From Streptacidiphilus sp. P02-A3a (GTDB lineage Bacteria; Actinomycetota; Actinomycetes; Streptomycetales; Streptomycetaceae), in NCBI RefSeq assembly GCF_014084105.1, contig NZ_CP048289.1, positions 443,922-507,921 of the forward strand: a stretch of 64,000 nt of DNA, given 5' to 3'. Position numbers and translations under genes: made by a program. The notes under the pieces were generated by a model, which had not been told where the DNA came from, made no database searches, and worked only from the letters and a program-made list of their open reading frames with translations. Shown piece after piece: positions 34,928 to 43,125 of this stretch (position 1 is its first letter; each line of letters opens with the position of its first letter).

Positions 34928-36397
34928 ATGCCCCGTTCGGTCAGCGCGCGAGAAATCGTGGACCAGCATGTAAGTGCCACCGCCGCTCGACTCCCCCACC
35001 AACCGGCGGTCATCGAGGCTCGGGCGAACCGGGTCGACTCACTCTCCTGGAGTCAGCTCGCCGACTCCACCGCACGCTTGGCCGCCGTATTCAAAGGAGC
35101 GCTGCGGCCCGGGTCCCGGCCGCTGGTGGCCGTGGACGCACGGAACAGTATCGACAGCGTCACAGCCGTGGTCGCCCTGCTCCGCGCGGGCATCCCCTTC
35201 GTGCCGATGAACCCTCATTCCCCGGCGCTCGAACGCGAACGCCTGCTCCTGAACGCGTGGGAGGGATACGGGGGACCGGTCTTCCGGCTCCGATCCACCG
35301 GAGAGGGGTTGGAGACCTGGGAGCCGGCCACCGCTGTGGTCGAACCACCGCCGGCCCCGGCCGCCCCTCGTCCCCACTACATCCTGCTCGGCGGTGGAAC
35401 CACCGGCCTGCCCAAACTGGTCAGCGGCTGGCTCGACGACGGGCCGATGGGTCCTATGGGCGGCTACCGGCTGCTGCTCAGCAGGGCCGGCTGGCAGGTG
35501 GACCTGCGCCAGCTCATCGTCGGGCCGCTCTACCACTCGGCACCCTTCTCCAACCTGATGGCCGGGATCCTCGACTCCCACACCATCATCCTCCAAGGTG
35601 TGTTCACGGCGGAGCGCACCTGGGAGGTCATCCGCGAGCAGCGTGTCGAGTGGATGCAGCTCACCCCTTCGCATATGAGGCTGCTGAAGAGCCATGGGAC
35701 ACCCGACCCCTCGACGCTGGCGCACGTGCGCGGCGTCTTGCACACCGCAGCTCCGTGCGACGCGGTGACCAAGCAGGAGTGGATCGCGCTCCTCGGCGGC
35801 GACAGGATCTTCGAGACCTACAGCGCCACCGAGCAGATCGGGACGACCCTCGCCTCCGGCGAAGACTGGGTCACCCGGCCAGGCACGGTCGGCAAGGGCT
35901 TCCTCACCCAGATAAGGATCATGGACGAGCAGGGTCGGCCCCTGCCGGCCGGTCGGACCGGCATCGTCTACATGCGACGCGGGCGCGGAGCAACAGCGTC
36001 GGCCAACCGTCCCTCCTCCGTAGGGCACCTGCCGAACGGGTTCTTGACCGTCGGTGACCGCGGACGGCTGGACGAGGACGGCTACCTCTACCTCAGCGGC
36101 CGGAGATCGGACGCGATGCAGGTCGGCGGCTCGAATGTCTACGCCTCGGAGATCGAGCAGACCATTCTGGAGCTCCCCGGCGTCAAGGACGTCATGGTCA
36201 CCGGCGAGGAGCATCCGACCCTGGGCAGCACGCCACGGGCCCGCGTCGTTGCGGAGCCCGGCCGCGTCCTCGCCCCCGCCGAGATCCGGCGCCACTGCCG
36301 TCTCCGGCTGTCCGCCTACAAGGTGCCGCACATCATCGACATCGTGGACAGCCTGCCCCGGTCCGCCGCAGGAAAGATGGAGCGTTGGCGAATCTAG
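34928..36397 (+). CDS. Free-standing adenylate-forming enzyme (1)
   Basis: ATG 34928, with AGGAGAGG about ten bases upstream. The 489 residues form a complete AMP-binding enzyme: core A3 motif reads YILLGGGTTGLPKLVSGWLD (usual YTSGTTG), A5 FETYSATEQIGTTLASGEDW, A7 FLTVGDRGRLDEDGYLYLSG, then RRSDAMQVGGSNVYASEIEQ, and A10 LPRSAAGKMERW with the catalytic lysine. It activates a carboxylic or amino acid and probably loads the carrier protein encoded by the next gene, 54 bp downstream. The selectivity pocket is not one I can decode. The 184-bp gap upstream (34744-34927) has no gene and may hold a second promoter. Confidence 0.85.
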   Translation: MPRSVSAREIVDQHVSATAARLPHQPAVIEARANRVDSLSWSQLADSTARLAAVFKGALRPGSRPLVAVDARNSIDSVTAVVALLRAGIPFVPMNPHSPALERERLLLNAWEGYGGPVFRLRSTGEGLETWEPATAVVEPPPAPAAPRPHYILLGGGTTGLPKLVSGWLDDGPMGPMGGYRLLLSRAGWQVDLRQLIVGPLYHSAPFSNLMAGILDSHTIILQGVFTAERTWEVIREQRVEWMQLTPSHMRLLKSHGTPDPSTLAHVRGVLHTAAPCDAVTKQEWIALLGGDRIFETYSATEQIGTTLASGEDWVTRPGTVGKGFLTQIRIMDEQGRPLPAGRTGIVYMRRGRGATASANRPSSVGHLPNGFLTVGDRGRLDEDGYLYLSGRRSDAMQVGGSNVYASEIEQTILELPGVKDVMVTGEEHPTLGSTPRARVVAEPGRVLAPAEIRRHCRLRLSAYKVPHIIDIVDSLPRSAAGKMERWRI

Positions 36398-36451
36398 CAG
36401 CTGCCTTTCCTCTTCTGACGACACGACACATCACCGAGTGAGGGAATTCAC

Positions 36452-37030
36452 ATGACCGTGACTGCCGACGAGTTGGCGCTGATCAGAGCGACGGCCATCA
36501 GCCATTCCGATGTCACCGACATCGAGTTGTTCACCATGCCCGATGTAGAGCGGACCTCTGCGATCGCCGTCGTCCCCGAGTCGTTCGCCAGTGCGGTGGA
36601 GATCCGCAACTACCTCTGGGAGGAGTTGGGGGAGCGTCTGGCCCCACGGGTGGTCGCCCTGTTCGACGAGCTACCCAGAGACGCCGCCGGGGCGGTCTCC
36701 GTCGTCGACCTCGCGGCGCGCGCAGACAGCCTGCCGGAGGGCTATGTCTCCGTCTACCAGGCCCCCAGCACACCCGTCGAGGCAGCCGTCTGCGAGCAGT
36801 TCTGCCTGATCACAGGCACCACGCAGGTTGGTGTCGACGACGACTTCCTCGACATCGGCGGCGACTCGTCCGCAGCGGTCCTCCTGAGTTCACGCCTGCA
36901 CAAGCAGTTCGGAGTCCCGATCCCGCTGGAGGCCGTCTTCCAGGCGGCGACCCCGCGCACCATAGCCCTGCTGGTGGAACTGCAGACGGGATCCGATGCC
37001 CCTCCGTCACCGGAGCCGGACGGGCGTTAG
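36452..37030 (+). CDS. Peptidyl carrier protein with an N-terminal appended domain
   Basis: ATG 36452, with GAGGGAAT just upstream. 192 residues: the first 95 resemble the small C-terminal subdomain of adenylation enzymes (SFASAVEIRNYLWEELGERL, APRVVALFDELPRDAAGAVS), but the A10 lysine motif is degenerate (D-A-A-G-A). Residues 110-180 are a carrier domain with the phosphopantetheine serine in DDDFLDIGGDSSAAVLLSSR. It lies between two adenylating genes, so it probably accepts the activated monomer from one or both. The appended half-subdomain suggests descent from an NRPS A-PCP module split by gene fission. Confidence 0.85.
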   Translation: MTVTADELALIRATAISHSDVTDIELFTMPDVERTSAIAVVPESFASAVEIRNYLWEELGERLAPRVVALFDELPRDAAGAVSVVDLAARADSLPEGYVSVYQAPSTPVEAAVCEQFCLITGTTQVGVDDDFLDIGGDSSAAVLLSSRLHKQFGVPIPLEAVFQAATPRTIALLVELQTGSDAPPSPEPDGR

Positions 37031-37044
37031 CCCCGGCCCGCCTG

Positions 37045-38532
37045 GTGTGTCCTCCGGCGAAAGGCACCACCTTGCTGACCTACGGTCCCAAGGACCCCTC
37101 AATAGTCCGACCGGACGGCTCGGTGCTCAGCCACCGGGAACTCCGCGGCTCCATACCTCGGTTGCGCGCCCATCTGAGCAGGGCCTCGGGCAAAGCACTG
37201 GTGCTGCTCAGCGGTTGCACCTGCGTCGACCTCGTCGCCGCCTACCTCGCCGTGCTCGAAGCAGGCCACGCGGTCCTGTTCGCTGCCCCCGATCTCGACC
37301 GGGGACAGCAGGACCGGCTGGCTCGGACGTTCCAGCCGGACCTGCTGGTCAAGGTGGCGCAAGCCCACTCCCCAAGCAGGACGGATCCGCCCCGGGGATA
37401 CCGGCACCTCTTCGACGAGGGCGCGCTGTCGGTGTGGGGCGGGGCCCCGCGGGAACACCCGGCAATACACGACGACCTCGCGCTGGTCCTGCTGACGTCC
37501 GGCAGCATCGGCGAGCCGCAGGGGGTGCGCCTGTCGTACGCCAACCTGATGAGCAACGCCAAGTCCATCAGCGAGAGCTTGGGGATCACCCCCGCCGATC
37601 GGGCGATCACCTCGTTGCCCTTGCATTACAGTTACGGCCTGTCGGTACTCAACAGCCACCTGTTCTCCGGGGCCTCGATCGTACTCGCCGCCGATTCCCC
37701 CACTAGCAGGAACTTCTGGCGCACCTTCAGCAGCTGCGGGGCCACGACGTTCGCCGGAGTACCGCTGGCCTACAGCGCGCTTCTGCGTACGCTCAGCCGG
37801 TCCTGGCCCCAACTGCTCCGCACGGCGACGCAGGCCGGCGGGCCGATGCCCGTCGAATTGGTGCGTCGCTACTCCGGCCTCGCTCAGGAGAACGGGGCAC
37901 GGTTCGTCGTCATGTACGGGCAGACCGAGGCGACCGCGCGGATCTCGTGCCTGGATACCGTGGCCGAGCCCGAGTACATCGGCTCGGTCGGGACCGCCGT
38001 GCCCGGGGGACGACTGCGGATCGATCCGAGCGAGGCCGGGAGTATCGGCGGAGCCGACGGCGAGGTGGTGTACGAGGGCCCCAACGTGATGATGGGATAC
38101 GCGACCGGAAGGGGCGACCTGGCCACCGGCGACTCGTTGCGGGGCACGCTGCGCACCGGCGACCTCGGCTCCATCCGTGACGGACGCCTGTACTTGACCG
38201 GGCGGCTGAAGCGCGTGTGCAAGATCGCCAGTCGGCGCGTCAGCCTCGACGAGTTCCAAGATGCGCTAACAGCGCAGTACGGCGCCGCGGCCGTCGAGCT
38301 CGGCGGAGTGATAACGCTCTTCCACACAGGCCCTGACTCCCCATCCCTCCAGGCGGAAGTGCGGAGGGCCTGCGACGCCTTCGGGATATCAACGGCCTAT
38401 GTGCGCCTGCAGGATCTGGCCGCCCTGCCCAGGACGTCCGCAGGCAAGGTGGACTACCAGGCGCTGACCCTCGCCACACACCAGGACCCCGAGTACCATG
38501 GACAAGCCGGAGAGACCCGTGTCCCCCTTTGA
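37045..38532 (+). CDS. Free-standing adenylate-forming enzyme (2)
   Basis: GTG 37045 or TTG 37072; the first is taken, though the family-like sequence begins at LLTYGPKDPS. About 495 residues: A3 LVLLTSGSIGEPQGVRLSYA, A4-like TSLPLHYSYGLSVLNSHLFS, A5 FVVMYGQTEATARISCLDTV, A7 RTGDLGSIRDGRLYLTGRLK and A10 LPRTSAGKVDYQAL. The L-P-L-H-Y-S-Y-G element is common in ligases acting on aryl or hydroxy acids as well as amino acids. The end overlaps the transglutaminase-like gene by 35 bases. It should activate a second building block for the same or the other carrier protein. Confidence 0.83.
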   Translation: MCPPAKGTTLLTYGPKDPSIVRPDGSVLSHRELRGSIPRLRAHLSRASGKALVLLSGCTCVDLVAAYLAVLEAGHAVLFAAPDLDRGQQDRLARTFQPDLLVKVAQAHSPSRTDPPRGYRHLFDEGALSVWGGAPREHPAIHDDLALVLLTSGSIGEPQGVRLSYANLMSNAKSISESLGITPADRAITSLPLHYSYGLSVLNSHLFSGASIVLAADSPTSRNFWRTFSSCGATTFAGVPLAYSALLRTLSRSWPQLLRTATQAGGPMPVELVRRYSGLAQENGARFVVMYGQTEATARISCLDTVAEPEYIGSVGTAVPGGRLRIDPSEAGSIGGADGEVVYEGPNVMMGYATGRGDLATGDSLRGTLRTGDLGSIRDGRLYLTGRLKRVCKIASRRVSLDEFQDALTAQYGAAAVELGGVITLFHTGPDSPSLQAEVRRACDAFGISTAYVRLQDLAALPRTSAGKVDYQALTLATHQDPEYHGQAGETRVPL

Positions 38533-39457
38533 GAAGCGCACACCAGCAGGCTCTGACACGTCGGAGTTCGATCTGGCGAGGGTGCTGCCGAAACTCTTGC
38601 TGATCCCGGACCGGGCCCGGCGCTTCTCCATCTCCACGCGCGAGGCCAACCGCCGCTTCGGCATGCCGTTGGCACTGCTGGAGGCCCTGGTGACGGACGG
38701 AGGCCCTTCCCGTCGACGGCGCGACGAGGTCTACTTCGACCGCCACGACCTGTTCAATGTCTCCCTCCATCTGGGGGTCGGCTCGATGGCCCGGGTGGCG
38801 CAGCGAACCTGGGCGGCGGCCTTCAGGAACGCACTCCTGGCGACGAGCGGGCACGACCTGGAGTACCAGGCCACCTGTCCCATTCCGGGCCACGGCCAGG
38901 CTTGCTCCTGGACGCTGGCCCTTCCGGGTCACGCTTCCGACGACGTCCGGCTACACACCGATGAGGGCAGCCTCAAGTACGGCGTGAAGGTACCGGCCTG
39001 CGGCGAACTGCCTCCCGCACCGGAGCTGATCGCCGACCTCCTCGAGGAGGTCGGTAGCCTGGAACTCATGCGGATCCCCCCGTCCCTGCAGGGTGATGCC
39101 GCATTCATCACGATGACCGGCATGACCGACTGCCTCGGCGCAGCAGCGCTTCTTGCAGACCGGGCGAGGGAACGGGGGCTGAGGTCCCGCCAGTCATTCG
39201 GCCTCATGCTCGCGCCGCCTTTCGCCAACGTCCACCATTGGGCTGAGATCGAGGTGGACGGGGTCTGGGTGCCTTTCGATCCGGTGATGGTCAACGCGAT
39301 GCTGCGCTGGCGCCTAGTGGACCCCGAGTACTGGCATGTCGGCCGTTCAGTGGGCCCGCTCGTCGCCCGCGTGGCGGACGCGTATGTGCCGCTGGTGCGC
39401 CACGAGGGCGCGGAGGTCCCCGCGTCGCTGCCCATGAGCCGGACGGCGGGCCATTGA
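38498..39457 (+). CDS. Transglutaminase-like protein
   Basis: ATG 38498, nested 35 bases inside the end of the ligase gene. The 319-residue protein has a transglutaminase/papain-like core in its C-terminal third: TGMTDCLGAAALLADRARER with Cys212, FANVHHWAEIEVDGVWVPFD with His246/247, and Asp261 in the F-D-P motif, giving the Cys-His-Asp triad. The N-terminal 180 residues are unassigned. Transglutaminase-like enzymes in natural product pathways can form amide bonds or cleave peptides, and here one could join or release the product in place of a thioesterase, which is not seen in the cluster. That role is inferred. Confidence 0.72.
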   Translation: MDKPERPVSPFEKRTPAGSDTSEFDLARVLPKLLLIPDRARRFSISTREANRRFGMPLALLEALVTDGGPSRRRRDEVYFDRHDLFNVSLHLGVGSMARVAQRTWAAAFRNALLATSGHDLEYQATCPIPGHGQACSWTLALPGHASDDVRLHTDEGSLKYGVKVPACGELPPAPELIADLLEEVGSLELMRIPPSLQGDAAFITMTGMTDCLGAAALLADRARERGLRSRQSFGLMLAPPFANVHHWAEIEVDGVWVPFDPVMVNAMLRWRLVDPEYWHVGRSVGPLVARVADAYVPLVRHEGAEVPASLPMSRTAGH

Positions 39458-40416
39458 CACTGCTGCTCGGGCCGCTTCCGACCAGACCGAGGATCCTCCT
39501 GGTCGACCCCATCGACGCCGACGCCACCCGCCGACTCCGACTCTTCTGCGACGTGCTGGTGCGGCTGGAACCCCCCGAAGCCGTGCTCCCGGGACTCCTC
39601 AGGGAGGTCGACGGGATCGTGCTCCGCCGGGGCACCCTGCTGCCCGAGACGGTCTTCGCCTCGGCCGGCCGACTGAGGCTGGTGGCCTGCGCCGCAGCCG
39701 GGGTGGACCACATCGACCTGGTTGCGGCCCGGCAGGCGGGAGTCCACGTCGTCCACGTCCCGGGCGAGTCGGCACGGGCAGTGGCGGAGTTCACCCTGGG
39801 GCTCATGTTGGCCCTGGTGCGGAGGATCGCACTGGCTGATCGGCGTCTGCGCGGCGGGAACTGGGACCAGCAGGGGCTTCTCGGCACCCAACTGAGCGGC
39901 GCCACCCTGGGAGTCGTCGGCTTCGGCCATGTCGGCTCCGCCATCGGCACGCTCGCCCAGGGCCTCTCGATGCGCGTGCTGGCCACCGTTTCCCGACCCG
40001 ACCCGCCGCGCCGACGGGAGCTCCGCGCGCGGGACGTCGCGCTCGTCGACCTCCCAACCCTGCTGAGGCAGAGCGACATCGTGGTGCTTGCGGTGCCGTT
40101 GACCGCCTCGACCCGGCTCCTGATCACGCGACGGGAGTTGGAGCAGATGAAGAGGCACGCCTTCCTGGTAAACGTATCCCGGGGCGGTGTCGTGGACGAG
40201 GTCGATCTAGCCGGGGCACTTCTGGACGGCACGATCGCTGGGGCCGCGCTGGACGTCTTCGCCAATGAGGGAAAGGAGTCCGAGCTGCTGAGGCTGGACA
40301 ACGTGGTCGCTACACCCCACATCGGTGCGGCGACGGCCGAGGCCCAGCGGCAGATCGGAGATGTGGTCGTCCGTTCGGTCAAATCCTTCTTCGCCGGAGG
40401 GCGCCCGCCCGTGTAG
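39454..40416 (+). CDS. D-isomer-specific 2-hydroxyacid dehydrogenase
   Basis: TTG 39454 overlaps the preceding stop (TTGA). The 320-residue enzyme is of normal family length: RILLVDPIDADATRRLRLFC at the start, LVACAAAGVDHIDLVAARQA, the NAD-binding motif GATLGVVGFGHVGSAIGTLA, the catalytic region VNVSRGGVVDEVDLAGALLD, then GAALDVFANEGKESELLRLD, and the proton-donor His in VVATPHIGAATAEAQRQI. It interconverts a D-2-hydroxyacid and a 2-oxoacid with NAD(H). It resembles 3-phosphoglycerate dehydrogenase without the C-terminal ACT domain. Combined with the LeuCD-like isomerase and the aldolase-like protein it could form a hydroxyacid or oxoacid building block. Confidence 0.87.
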   Translation: MTLLLGPLPTRPRILLVDPIDADATRRLRLFCDVLVRLEPPEAVLPGLLREVDGIVLRRGTLLPETVFASAGRLRLVACAAAGVDHIDLVAARQAGVHVVHVPGESARAVAEFTLGLMLALVRRIALADRRLRGGNWDQQGLLGTQLSGATLGVVGFGHVGSAIGTLAQGLSMRVLATVSRPDPPRRRELRARDVALVDLPTLLRQSDIVVLAVPLTASTRLLITRRELEQMKRHAFLVNVSRGGVVDEVDLAGALLDGTIAGAALDVFANEGKESELLRLDNVVATPHIGAATAEAQRQIGDVVVRSVKSFFAGGRPPV

Positions 40417-40999
40417 AACCGGCCGAGCGGCTCGCCGCCGCGATCGCCGAATCCGTCGAGCCTCCGCTGCTGCAGTTGCACCCCACGGTGCCGTGCGATG
40501 ACTTGGCCGCGCGCATCAACGAGGCCGTCCGATTCTACGAGGACGAACTGGCGTGCTCACTGAACTGCACCCCGTCCACGGCCCGGACGCAACCGCTAGC
40601 CAACAACTCGTCTACCTCCTCCACGACTTGAACACCGCAGAACAGCGGACCTGGGACTGGCCCTGCAGGTCACCAGGCTTGATGCGATTGATACGCCCGG
40701 TACGCAGACGCTGGAAGGGTTCAGAAGTTGTTATCTTTCCGAAGGTGGTCGCTGAGTTTCCGCTGGTCAGGCATGGAGTCGGTGCTTCGGCGGCAGGGAT
40801 GACGTGTTGCGTGCGCGGCCCGGCAGCGGGTGGAGGTCCTTCAGGCCGAGCTGTCGGAGGCGGAGGCGGAGGCGGCCTGGGAGCGGTTCGTGATCGCCCG
40901 TGAGACGGTCGGGCAGGTCCTGGCAAAGCGTCCCGAGCCGGTGCCGGGGCCAGCAGCGAATGAGCGCGCCGTCGCGATCGGAATAGGGGTCGCAGCTGC
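40417..40999. other. Gap with coding-like fragments, no intact gene
   Basis: About 580 bp after the cluster. One frame around 40425-40560 reads like protein (VEPPLLQLHPTVPCDDLAAR, INEAVRFYEDELACSLNC), and another at 40830-40925 has VEVLQAELSEAEAEAAWERF and VIARETVGQVLA, a helical sequence. Both lack good starts and are broken. I take them as remnants of unknown genes, lost when this junction was rearranged. Confidence 0.4.
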
Positions 41000-41350
41000 G
41001 TGCTCCCCGCCAACGCGGGGGTGATCCGCTCAGTCCCTCGGTGTCGGGCGTCTGCCTCTTCGGTGGAGGTGTCGGGTGCCGTCGGTGATGGGGCTGTTGG
41101 AGGAGCGGGAGCGACGGCGGATCACCCCCGCGTTGGCGGGGAGCACAACGCGGCAGCGTAGGCGGCGGTGATCCGCCGCAGGCTGACGCGCCGTAACCCC
41201 TGGCCTCGTGCTCCCCGCCGACGCGGGGGTGATCCGTCGGCTTAGAGGTCGCGCCAGCGTCCGTGGACCTGCTCCCCGCCGACGCGGGGGTGACCCGTCC
41301 ACGCCGTACTGGCGCCATATCTGCTCCCCGCCGATGCGGGCTGTGATCTG
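41000..41350. CRISPR. Small degenerate type I-E-like CRISPR array without cas genes
   Basis: The 29-bp repeat has the I-E shape, starting GTGCTCCCCGCC and ending GGGGGTGATCCG. Copies: R1 41000-41028; R2 41118-41146, in the opposite orientation and an exact inverse of R1; R3, only its last part, ending 41175; R4 41208-41236; R5 41269-41297 with two or three changes; R6 41321-41350, degenerate. R3-R4 and R4-R5 spacers are both exactly 32 nt, the I-E norm; R5-R6 is only 23 nt. No cas gene is in the window. Frames running through it that read I-T-P-A-S-A-G are translations of the repeat, not genes. Confidence 0.8.
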
Positions 41351-41836
41351 TCAGACATGGCATCTGCCCTGCGCTTCCCCACCCCGCTCCGACTGCCTAA
41401 CAACCTGATGGAACGACATGCTGCAGGTGCAGTCGCTCATCGACCGAACCCAGAGGTACGACCTGGTCATTTCTCCGAAAGTAGCTGTGTTTCAGGGCGA
41501 CTTGTGCGCTCCACTGCAAGGGCGGCTCGTTCCCCGCGGAGATTGCCACGTCTGAAGCTCGCGCTCGCCTCCAGGGCCGACTCGACGTCCAGCGGATCCG
41601 CGGACTGCACCGCGCAGGCCACGACCTGGACGACGCGGACATCCTTGTGGCTCGCCACCGTCACGGTGCGCTCTGGAACGCTTCGTAGACACGAACGCTC
41701 GGGACGCATGTCCCACGACGGACGAGACCTGGGTGCAGGGCCGGACAGGATTTCCAAGGTCAACGGCCGTACTCGTGCTCGCTCACATAACAACACCGAC
41801 CTTGGCTAACTGGGGCAGCAATGGCAAGCTCGGGGC
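41351..41836. other. Gap with a possible gene remnant
   Basis: 486 bp between the CRISPR array and a small gene. One plus-strand frame at 41520-41690 has good coding character (SEARARLQGRLDVQRIRGLH, RAGHDLDDADILVARHRHGA, stop after L-W-N-A-S) but has no start and is cut off by a stop upstream. No family is recognised. Confidence 0.35.
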
Positions 41837-42277
41837 ATGGGGCCTCCCGACGGTCAAGAACTCAGCGCTGCCGTTCAGGATGCCGACTCGGCGGACTGGT
41901 CCGTCCGGGCCGAGACCGGGCGGAAGCTCGCGACATCGGTCAAGATCGACGAAGTCGCTGACGTTCTCCACCGTCTCCTGCTGGATCGTAGGGATTCCGC
42001 GGTCACCCAGCAGACGGCCAAGGCCCTGCTCGCACGGAAGGACACCGCCGGTCTGCGCTGCGTGCTGCTTGCCAGCAGCCAGGCTGTCGAGACCTGGACC
42101 GCAGATCAGCTGTGGGACGCCCTGGAGTGCAACCCCGAGTGGATGTCGACCGAAGGAGCGGACCGGCTGATCAAACAGCTAAGCGATCTTGCAACGGACG
42201 ACGACACCGGAGTCCGCGACAGGGCGCAAGAAATTCTCGCGACGATACGACCGCGCGACGAGTGGGCGCGCGGCTGA
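41837..42277 (+). CDS. Small HEAT-repeat-like protein
   Basis: ATG 41837. The 146-residue protein is all-helical with a periodicity like HEAT/armadillo repeats: LSAAVQDADSADWSVRAETG, VADVLHRLLLDRRDSAVTQQ, AKALLARKDTAGLRCVLLAS, RLIKQLSDLATDDDTGVRDR. Such proteins are binding scaffolds; similar small ones are common and unnamed in actinomycetes. It stands alone upstream of the convergent zinc-ribbon gene. No function can be assigned. Confidence 0.65.
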   Translation: MGPPDGQELSAAVQDADSADWSVRAETGRKLATSVKIDEVADVLHRLLLDRRDSAVTQQTAKALLARKDTAGLRCVLLASSQAVETWTADQLWDALECNPEWMSTEGADRLIKQLSDLATDDDTGVRDRAQEILATIRPRDEWARG

Positions 42278-42310
42278 AGCCGCAACGAGCCCTGGTCCCA
42301 GGAGCCCGGC

Positions 42311-42949
42311 TCAGCACTGCCACAGGAACGTTGCGGTGCCACACGGTTCACAGGCGAACGCATAGGCGCCGCCGCTGCCGAAGTTCATGGCAGTGCTGTG
42401 ATCGGGACCCTCCTCAAGCTGGGCGATCAGCGGCATGGGAGACGTGCAGGACGGACAGGAGGGGGTCTCGTCGTCCTGGATCCAGGCCGGGGTTCCTCCG
42501 AGTTGGCCGAGCACGGTCGATGCGGGGCGCTCGTTTCTCGCCGCCCATTCTTCACCGGCCTGGTCGTAGTCGGGCTCATCCTCATGGACCAGGCTGACCG
42601 CCCGAACGGAACCAAGCAGCAGTACTGCCTCATCGACACCGTCTTCGGGTTGGGCCATCGGCTCAAGACCTTCCACCGGCAAGAGCAGGGCGCGGTTCCC
42701 TCCGGCATCCGGCTCCCAGTCACTGCACATGCCCGGGTCGTTCTGGCATGCGAACAGGGCGAGGACTCCCCGGCCCTGAACCTCATCCCCGAGATCGTCC
42801 AGGACCACCTGGGCGAGGAACTGCATCGGGGCACTGCACGAAGCGCAGCAGGGCCATGGGGCGCCGGCCGGCGCCAGAGGCACTCCACCGGTCCGCGTCA
42901 CCAGAGCAGTAGGCGCAACCGGACCGGCATCGATCATGAGAGTCGTCAC
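42311..42949 (-). CDS. Cysteine-rich protein, possibly DUF1963-like
   Basis: ATG 42949. The 212-residue protein has two zinc-ribbon-like regions: PWPCCASCSAPMQFLAQVVL near the N-terminus, and a C-terminal SCPSCTSPMPLIAQLEEGPD followed by AYAFACEPCGTATFLWQC. The phrase P-M-x-F-L-A-Q-V, an acidic middle part and the paired C-x-x-C sites resemble DUF1963/YwqG-type proteins, which are of unknown function. It converges on the HEAT-like gene and reads away from the first nth copy. It may be part of an older accessory insertion at this site. Family assignment is tentative. Confidence 0.6.
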   Translation of the reverse strand: MTTLMIDAGPVAPTALVTRTGGVPLAPAGAPWPCCASCSAPMQFLAQVVLDDLGDEVQGRGVLALFACQNDPGMCSDWEPDAGGNRALLLPVEGLEPMAQPEDGVDEAVLLLGSVRAVSLVHEDEPDYDQAGEEWAARNERPASTVLGQLGGTPAWIQDDETPSCPSCTSPMPLIAQLEEGPDHSTAMNFGSGGAYAFACEPCGTATFLWQC

Positions 42950-43125
42950 GTCCAGGACTCTAGGACAGGCCTCTGACAGTCCCGGCGAGGGCGAGGTGCA
43001 GGTCGAGACCCTCCCCTCTGCCGTGAACCGCTTCCGTGCTGCCGGTCCGCCGGTCCGCCGGTTACGGCGCTCGGGCCCGGCGGATCTGCGGTCCGGTGTC
43101 GGTGGTGAGCCGTAGGCTGGCCGGT

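Larger units (their letters stand above)
16278..40416. other. Divergent biosynthetic gene cluster (free-standing NRPS-like enzymes, sulfotransferase, LeuCD-like pair)
   Basis: Twenty genes in two divergent arms share one 461-bp regulatory region (32385-32845). The minus arm (32384 down to 16278) has 13 genes, most joined by 1- to 19-base overlaps. The plus arm (32846-40416) has seven. Activating enzymes, carrier proteins, condensation proteins, tailoring enzymes and an exporter are all present as separate polypeptides. No thioesterase, PKS module or pathway regulator is visible. I do not recognise the product. Confidence 0.75.

Noticed and set aside
40767-41363. Open frames through 41.0-41.35 kb reading I-T-P-A-S-A-G repeats
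   Set aside because: These are translations of CRISPR repeats, a common false gene.
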